Source of the DNA: JBMDXB01 sp048594975
GTDB lineage: Bacteria > Acidobacteriota > Vicinamibacteria > Vicinamibacterales > 2-12-FULL-66-21
Direction of reading: 5' to 3'
Length of the DNA: 64,000 bases
NCBI GenBank assembly: GCA_048594975.1
Contig: JBMDXQ010000101.1
Span: 1 to 64,000, forward strand
Shown: positions 59,393-64,000 of the stretch, one piece after another
Numbering within the stretch: position 1 is the first letter of the stretch
How the letters are laid out: the number at the start of each line of letters is the position of its first letter
The notes under the pieces: generated by a model
What the model saw: only the letters and a program-made list of their open reading frames with translations
Databases searched by the model: none
What the model was told of the DNA's origin: nothing
Made by a program: the position numbers and the translations under genes

Positions 59393-60082
59393 CTACGCGG
59401 TCTTCTTGATGAAGTAGTCGACCAGCTCTGACGACGAGTTGTCCATCTCGACGTTGAAGTACTCGATCCGGCCGGTGAGGTAGTTGTAGAACCACACTGC
59501 GGGGATGGCGACGACGAGGCCCAACGCCGTCTCGACGAGCGCCTCGGCGATGCCGGCCGACACCGCGCCGAGGCCGCCGGAGCCCTGCGCCGCGATGCCC
59601 TGGAACGCGGTGATGATGCCGACGACGGTGCCGAGCAGCCCGACGAACGGCGCCGTCGCGCCGATGGTGGCCAGTGCCGCGACGCCCTTCTTGAGGTCGT
59701 TGCCGGTCAGCGCCGAAGCCCGTTGGATGGCGCGGCGGACGGTATCGACCAGGTCCTCACGACTCAGGTTGGAGCCGCTTTCCTGCTGGAACTGGTACTC
59801 CTGGAGCCCTGCGAGTACGACCTTCGCGAGATGGCTGTACCGGTAGGTCTTCGAGGACGAGATGGCAATCGCATCCTTCAGCCGGCCGTCCTTCAGGTGC
59901 TTGGCCACCTGAGGCGCGTAGAGCTTCGACTGCTTGCGCGCCTGCATGAAGGTATAGATCCGCTCAATCGCAACGCCGAACGAAATCATCGACATGATGA
60001 TGAGGATGATGCCGATGGCCTTCGCCACCGGGCCCATCTGCTCCCACATGTGCATCAGATCCATTCCGCCGGTAGAATCCAT
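59393..60082 (-). CDS. exbB: ExbB/TolQ-family proton channel protein
   Basis: 229 residues, three transmembrane helices: VAKAIGIILIIMSMISFGVA, then ATIGATAPFVGLLGTVVGII and VETALGLVVAIPAVWFYNYL. The conserved Thr residues lining the proton path and the GLLGTV motif are present. ATG 60082 follows GGAGG at seven bases. It forms the inner-membrane motor with ExbD that energises TonB. The 108-base gap to tonB contains a GCACGTC/GACGTGC hairpin, which could tune the ratio of TonB to motor subunits. Confidence 0.94.
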   Translation of the reverse strand: MDSTGGMDLMHMWEQMGPVAKAIGIILIIMSMISFGVAIERIYTFMQARKQSKLYAPQVAKHLKDGRLKDAIAISSSKTYRYSHLAKVVLAGLQEYQFQQESGSNLSREDLVDTVRRAIQRASALTGNDLKKGVAALATIGATAPFVGLLGTVVGIITAFQGIAAQGSGGLGAVSAGIAEALVETALGLVVAIPAVWFYNYLTGRIEYFNVEMDNSSSELVDYFIKKTA

Positions 60083-60190
60083 CACCAATCCTCCGTCCTG
60101 AAGAACTCCCGAGTGAGTCCGGCATGTACGAGTCCGACGAGTTGCATTCGGGCGCGCACGTCAGTGCGACGTGCGGCGCTGAACCCGCGC

Positions 60191-60919
60191 TTACTGCAGC
60201 GTGAAGTTCACCGTGACGGTCATGATGACCGGCACGGGCACGCCGTTGAGCAGCGTCGGCGTGAACTGCCATTGTTTGACGGCGTCGAGCGCCGCCTGAT
60301 CGAGCAGCGGAATGGAGCGCAGGACGCGGGCATCCTTCACCCGGCCGTCCGCGCCAATCGTCGCTTCGATGATGACGACGCCCTGGACGCGCGCCGACTG
60401 GGCGATCTGCGGGTAGACGGGCCGCACGTCCCTGGTCTTGGTCGGCGCCTTGATGTTGCCGCCGACCCGCACCGGCGCCGACGGCGGCGGCGGAGGCGGA
60501 GGTGGCGCGGACGGACGCCCGCCGCCGACGCCGCCGACGACGCCGCCCGGCACGCCGCCCTCGACCCCGCCCGGCACTCCTTCGACGCCGACCGACGGCG
60601 GCGGCCCTTCGGGCACAATCGCCTTCGGCGCCTCGACCGGGGCGGCGTTGGGATTCGAAACCGGCTGGGGGGCGACCTTGGGGGCGGCGGCCGGCGCAGG
60701 GGGCGGTGGAGGCGGCGGCGGAGGCGGCGGCGGCGCCCCGACAAACGCGTTCATCATCGTGGGCGGCGTCGGCAGCACATCGGTCGCCATCAGAGGAATG
60801 ATGATGACCGCCGCAAAGATGAGCACGTGCGCCGCGACGGAGAGCGGTACGGTGTACCACTTCTGGGATCCGACCTTGATGGACGGATTGACGACATCGC
60901 CAAACATTTCACGCGGCAC
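60191..60919 (-). CDS. tonB: TonB-family energy transducer
   Basis: 242 residues from GTG 60919, behind AGGAGG. The cytoplasmic start (PREMFGDVVNPSIKVGSQKW) precedes one transmembrane helix (VPLSVAAHVLIFAAVIIIPL), a proline run of 12 residues, a Val-Gly-rich linker (VEGVPGGVEGGVPGGVVGGV), another proline run, and a C-terminal TonB domain (VYPQIAQSARVQGVVIIEAT, LLDQAALDAVKQWQFTPTLL). It spans the periplasm to open outer-membrane TonB-dependent transporters. The long Pro and Gly linkers suggest a wide periplasm. First gene of the operon and expressed from a consensus sigma-70 promoter. Confidence 0.94.
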   Translation of the reverse strand: MPREMFGDVVNPSIKVGSQKWYTVPLSVAAHVLIFAAVIIIPLMATDVLPTPPTMMNAFVGAPPPPPPPPPPPPAPAAAPKVAPQPVSNPNAAPVEAPKAIVPEGPPPSVGVEGVPGGVEGGVPGGVVGGVGGGRPSAPPPPPPPPSAPVRVGGNIKAPTKTRDVRPVYPQIAQSARVQGVVIIEATIGADGRVKDARVLRSIPLLDQAALDAVKQWQFTPTLLNGVPVPVIMTVTVNFTLQ

Positions 60920-60965
60920 GGCTTGGGTCCTCCTGAGCTCGCGACTGCGGCGCAAAAGACCGCGA

Positions 60966-60995
60966 ATTATAGCCAGACGCAAAAAGTAGTGTCAA
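60966..60995 (-). promoter_or_regulatory. Consensus sigma-70 promoter of the tonB operon
   Basis: Minus-strand TTGACA (60995-60990) and TATAAT (60971-60966) are both perfect and separated by 18 bp. Start near 60959 gives a leader of about 40 bases to the GTG at 60919. A strong constitutive promoter. Confidence 0.85.
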
Positions 60996-61197
60996 CGAAG
61001 CATCCTCCGCTTCTTAGACACCACAATTCCGGAATCGGCCACCCCGCACCGCCCGAAGGCCCCGGCGGCGGTGACGGGGGCCCGGCGATACAGCCGAGGG
61101 GTTGCAAGCTGCACGCCTGCCCGCGGCCCGCGTGATGACTCAGCAGGACGTTGCAGCCGCCCATCGGCTCCCCTGTGATGTTCTGCAAAGCTCCAGA

Positions 61198-61821
61198 TTA
61201 TACCCGGAAGTGACCGACGGCGCCGTCAGCCCGCCTGGCGCGGATGCGGCTCGAAAGCGCCATCCCGCCGGTCAGAAAGATCCGGATCCCCTGCTCGACC
61301 GTGATGTCCGGGTACGATGCCTTGTCGCTCGGGCAGATGACGACGTCGCCGAGGTAGAGGTGATTGGTAGGCACGTACACGGCCACCATGGTTTCCGGAC
61401 CATGCCCGCGGTCGACCGTGAACTCCTTCGTCAGGAAGCCGAGCACCAACCCGCGGGTGGCCTCCTCCACCAGCACCACGCGCTTGAACCCGTACTCGTT
61501 GTCCGGCGAGAAGGCGACGACGAGCTGCCTCACCGGCGAATAGATGGTGCGGAAAACCGGCACGCGCAGCAGGTAGCTCTCCGCGCGCTGCAGCAGGCGC
61601 TTGCCGATCACGTTGGTCGCCACGGCGCCGGCCAGCAGTACCACGAGCGCGGTGGTGAGGATGCCGAGGCCGGGAAGCTCGTGCCCCAGCCACGCCGCGT
61701 AGAACGGCCCCACGAACCCGTCGATCAGCCGGAAGATCCACACGATCGCCGCCACGCTGATCACCAGCGGCACGGTGACGAAGAAGCCGGCGATGAACCG
61801 GCGACGGATCCACTGAATCAT
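61198..61821 (-). CDS. DUF502 family membrane protein
   Basis: 207 residues. Two transmembrane helices (AGFFVTVPLVISVAAIVWIF, LGILTTALVVLLAGAVATNV) are followed by a conserved cytoplasmic beta domain (VPVFRTIYSPVRQLVVAFSP, KRVVLVEEATRGLVLGFLTK, YVPTNHLYLGDVVICPSDKA). Function unknown; distant relatives include plant LIKE COV proteins. It overlaps uppP by ATGA. Its TAA stop lies inside a TATAAT hexamer reading toward tonB. Confidence 0.88.
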   Translation of the reverse strand: MIQWIRRRFIAGFFVTVPLVISVAAIVWIFRLIDGFVGPFYAAWLGHELPGLGILTTALVVLLAGAVATNVIGKRLLQRAESYLLRVPVFRTIYSPVRQLVVAFSPDNEYGFKRVVLVEEATRGLVLGFLTKEFTVDRGHGPETMVAVYVPTNHLYLGDVVICPSDKASYPDITVEQGIRIFLTGGMALSSRIRARRADGAVGHFRV

Positions 61822-62630
61822 GGCGAGGCCACCAGCCAGAGGACGGTGACCAGGGCGAGCGCCAGCCGATAGTACGCGAACAGGTCCAGGCGGTGCCCGG
61901 CGAGGAACCGGAGGAAATACTTGATTGTGAGATAGCCCACGATCGCCGACGTCACCATCCCGACGACGAAGAGCAGCAGGATGCCCCCGGTGGGCGGCAC
62001 GCGGACGAGCGCCATGGCCTCGCGCGCGCCGGCGCCGGCGATGGCCGGAATGCCGAGCAGGAAGGCGAACCGCGCGGCGGCGTCGCGCCGCAGGCCGAGC
62101 AGCATGCCGATGGCGATCGTCGAGCCCGAACGTGACACGCCGGGCACGAGCGCGCTCGCCTGGGCGACGCCGATGACGAGCGCGTCGCCCGCCTCGAGCG
62201 ATGCCTCGATCCGTGTCGGCGCGCGAAACCGCTCCGCCAGCAGCATCAGCGCGGCTCCGGCGGCGAGCGTGAACGCCGCGACCGCCGGCGTCCGGAGGTG
62301 CGCCTCGATCACGTCGTCGAAGAGCACGCCGGCGACGACCGCCGGCACCGTCCCGATCACGATCAGCCGCAGCAGGCGGGCGGCCGCGCCCGCGCGCGGC
62401 GACAGGACCGTCGGAATCGCGGCAACCATCGCCATGATCTCGGCGCGGAAGAACAGCAGGATCGCCGTCAGGGTGCCGACGTGCAGCGCCACGTCGAACG
62501 CGAGGCCGAACTCCGGCGCCTCCCACCCGAAGAACACACGGGCGAGAATCAGGTGGGCGGAGCTGGAGACCGGCAGGAACTCGGTGAACCCCTGCACGAC
62601 GCCCAGCAGCGCGGCGACGAGGACCTTCAC
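61818..62630 (-). CDS. uppP: Undecaprenyl-diphosphate phosphatase UppP (BacA)
   Basis: 270 residues, polytopic. GVVQGFTEFLPVSSSAHLIL contains the (E/Q)xxxE and PGxSRSxxT-type first motif, and ALVPGVSRSGSTIAIGMLLG the second. It dephosphorylates undecaprenyl diphosphate, recycling the lipid carrier for peptidoglycan and surface glycans; the polyprenyl synthase and YfhO-like genes in this window belong to the same lipid-carrier economy. Seven bases after secF. Confidence 0.95.
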   Translation of the reverse strand: MKVLVAALLGVVQGFTEFLPVSSSAHLILARVFFGWEAPEFGLAFDVALHVGTLTAILLFFRAEIMAMVAAIPTVLSPRAGAAARLLRLIVIGTVPAVVAGVLFDDVIEAHLRTPAVAAFTLAAGAALMLLAERFRAPTRIEASLEAGDALVIGVAQASALVPGVSRSGSTIAIGMLLGLRRDAAARFAFLLGIPAIAGAGAREAMALVRVPPTGGILLLFVVGMVTSAIVGYLTIKYFLRFLAGHRLDLFAYYRLALALVTVLWLVASP

Positions 62631-62637
62631 ACGGCCG

Positions 62638-63615
62638 CTACGACGCGCGCCGCCGGCCGGCTTTCGCCGCGGCCGTGCCGCTCGTCACGGCCTGTCCCTT
62701 GATCGGCCGGCCGCGCTGCCACATGATCGCGACCGCCGCGGCGATGAACACCGTCGAGTACGTGCCGCTGATGATCCCGACGATCAGCGTAAACGCCATC
62801 CCGCGCAGCACCTCGCCGCCGAAGAGGAAGAGCGACAGCACCGCGAGCAGCGTCGTGCCGGCGGTGATGATGGTGCGCGCCAGCGTCTGGTTCACCGCGA
62901 CGTTGACGATGTGCTCCAGGTTGTCGCGGCGCATCGCCCGCATGTTCTCGCGCACCCGGTCGAACACGACGATGGTGTCATTGACCGAGTAGCCGGTGAT
63001 GGTCAAAATCGCGGCGATCACGTTCAGCGTGATGTCGTACTGGAAGAAGGTCAGGAACGCCAGCGTCACCAGCAGGTCGTGCACCGTCGCCGCGACGGCG
63101 CCGACCGCGAAGCTGAACTGGAAGCGGAGCGCGATGTAGAGCAGGATCCCGCCGAGCGCCAGGATCGTCGCCATCGTTCCCTGCCGTTTCAGCTGGTCGC
63201 CGACGATGGGCCCGACGATTTCCGTCCTGTCGACTACGAAGCTGCCGATGTTCGCCTGCTTCACCGCCGCCTCGATCGCCGCCGCCGCCTCGCTGAGCGA
63301 TCCCCCGGACTCCGCGCCCACCGCGGCGACGCGCACCATGATGCGGTTCTCCGCAGGGTCGCCGTAATACTGGACGATCGCGTCGTCGCCGGTGCCGCCC
63401 GGCATGCGGCGCAGCGCGTCGCGGACCTGCCCCACCTCGCCGTGCTGATCGAACTTCAGGATGACGACGGTGCCGCCGGAGAACTCCACGCCGAGCTGCA
63501 GCCCGCCACGCTTCGCGATGAGGCCGACACCCGCGAGAATCACGATCAGCGACAGCGCGAGCGCGTGCCAGCGCCACCGGACGAAGTCGAAGTTCGGGTT
63601 CTTGATGATCTCCAT
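62638..63615 (-). CDS. secF: Protein-export membrane protein SecF
   Basis: 325 residues, six transmembrane helices. NFDFVRWRWHALALSLIVIL, GVEFSGGTVVILKFDQHGEV, the conserved Asp/Arg helix VNDTIVVFDRVRENMRAMRR, QTLARTIITAGTTLLAVLSL and VGIISGTYSTVFIAAAVAIM are characteristic. The Lys/Arg-rich C-terminus is cytoplasmic. It forms SecDF with the upstream gene, using proton motive force to complete Sec-dependent secretion. Seven bases separate it from secD. Confidence 0.95.
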   Translation of the reverse strand: MEIIKNPNFDFVRWRWHALALSLIVILAGVGLIAKRGGLQLGVEFSGGTVVILKFDQHGEVGQVRDALRRMPGGTGDDAIVQYYGDPAENRIMVRVAAVGAESGGSLSEAAAAIEAAVKQANIGSFVVDRTEIVGPIVGDQLKRQGTMATILALGGILLYIALRFQFSFAVGAVAATVHDLLVTLAFLTFFQYDITLNVIAAILTITGYSVNDTIVVFDRVRENMRAMRRDNLEHIVNVAVNQTLARTIITAGTTLLAVLSLFLFGGEVLRGMAFTLIVGIISGTYSTVFIAAAVAIMWQRGRPIKGQAVTSGTAAAKAGRRRAS

Positions 63616-63622
63616 GGCGGCT

Positions 63623-64000
63623 CTAGATGCTCAGCGACGCGGTCGACGATCGGCGGCGGGCCAGCGCGAGCTCGAACAGCGTCTTCGAGACGAAGATCGA
63701 GGTGAACAGGTTGGTGAGCAGGCCGATCGTCAGGGTGGTGGCGAAGCCGCGGATCGGGCCGGTGCCGAACTGGAACAGGAACGCGGCGGCGATGAGCGAG
63801 GCCACGTGGGTGTCGAGCAGCGTGAGAAACACGCGGCCGAACCCGAAGTTGACCGCGGCCCGCGCGCCGCGCTGGGCCGCCAGCTCCTCTTTGATCCGCT
63901 CGAAGATCAGCACGTTCGAATCGACGCCCATGCCCATCGTCAGGATGAACCCGGCGATGCCGGGCAGGGTCATGACCGCGCCGAAGTAGGCCATGAAGCC
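63623..64000 (-). CDS. secD: Protein-export membrane protein SecD, C-terminal part
   Basis: About 126 codons of the C-terminal membrane domain; the gene continues past the right edge. TLPGIAGFILTMGMGVDSNV, LIFERIKEELAAQRGARAAV, TLLDTHVASLIAAAFLFQFG and GFATTLTIGLLTNLFTSIFV match SecD TM3-TM6 (D-S-N-V-L-I-x-E-R and L-D-x-H-V-x-x-x-I). Co-transcribed with secF, uppP and DUF502. Confidence 0.94.
   Translation of the reverse strand, partial: GFMAYFGAVMTLPGIAGFILTMGMGVDSNVLIFERIKEELAAQRGARAAVNFGFGRVFLTLLDTHVASLIAAAFLFQFGTGPIRGFATTLTIGLLTNLFTSIFVSKTLFELALARRRSSTASLSI

Overview
The window is about 64 kb of GC-rich bacterial chromosome, densely packed with genes and without large intergenic spaces. 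Gene content is that of a diderm (Gram-negative) bacterium: TonB/ExbB/ExbD/ExbD energy transduction, lipoprotein maturation (lspA, lgt), an envelope lectin-like protein, UppP and SecDF. The combination of GC content, MacB/FtsX-type permease debris, DUF6265-like debris, prfA-prmC-HIT and rpmB-ridA-rel neighbourhoods, and a DksA/TraR gene beside lon suggests Acidobacteriota, probably the Vicinamibacteria side. This is inference from gene content; no marker-gene phylogeny was possible.

Region 1-18 kb is the accessory part. It opens at a junction of two truncated genes (a PrsW-like membrane fragment and a histidine kinase without its PAS domain), then a LuxR-type response regulator, a miniature sigma-54-activator-like protein and a Tat-exported Gfo/Idh/MocA oxidoreductase. 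At 3.9-6.4 kb a ligD gene is broken by about 1.8 kb carrying an alpha/beta hydrolase, a tiny ORF and a tyrosine-recombinase remnant. Two orphan T4 gp19-like tail-tube genes follow, then fragments of GH43, DUF6265 and vanadium haloperoxidase genes around an intact glycosyltransferase-methyltransferase fusion plus YfhO-like membrane protein. Next come an HxlR regulator, a zinc-ribbon/receiver protein, a MobA-like nucleotidyltransferase, a cold-shock gene with a structured leader, and a selenocysteine tRNA (anticodon TCA).

Region 18-31 kb holds SodC; a translationally coupled minus-strand operon of a Fur-ferritin fusion, a PHP phosphoesterase and an ABC-ATPase-like protein with every catalytic motif lost; an A-type Fe-S carrier (erpA-like); aldehyde dehydrogenase; glucose-6-phosphate isomerase; class I fumarase divergent from aspartate ammonia-lyase; and a methyltransferase / polyprenyl synthase / phosphodiesterase-like operon.

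Region 31-47 kb is mainly housekeeping: bioY, thiD-moaE-moaD, prfA-prmC-HIT, an acetyltransferase/HAD/M16-M16 peptidase operon, ileS-lspA-lgt-rluD. Short 6-7 bp repeat arrays lie at moaD/prfA and HIT/GNAT, and a terminator-like palindrome is inserted in frame in rluD.

Region 47-64 kb has a GntR-slipin-micropeptide operon with a clear operator, NUDIX, a third repeat array, lon, a DksA/TraR protein behind a textbook sigma-54 promoter, a conserved uncharacterised pair, rpmB, ridA, rel, a TPR lipoprotein, the tonB-exbB-exbD-exbD operon with a consensus sigma-70 promoter, and secD-secF-uppP-DUF502, with secD running off the right edge.

Two cross-cutting patterns recur. Several genes have a -10 box placed so that transcription would begin at or beside the start codon (leaderless messages). 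Several otherwise intact genes carry a one-base indel, some in homopolymers, so the sequence may contain residual consensus errors as well as true pseudogenes.
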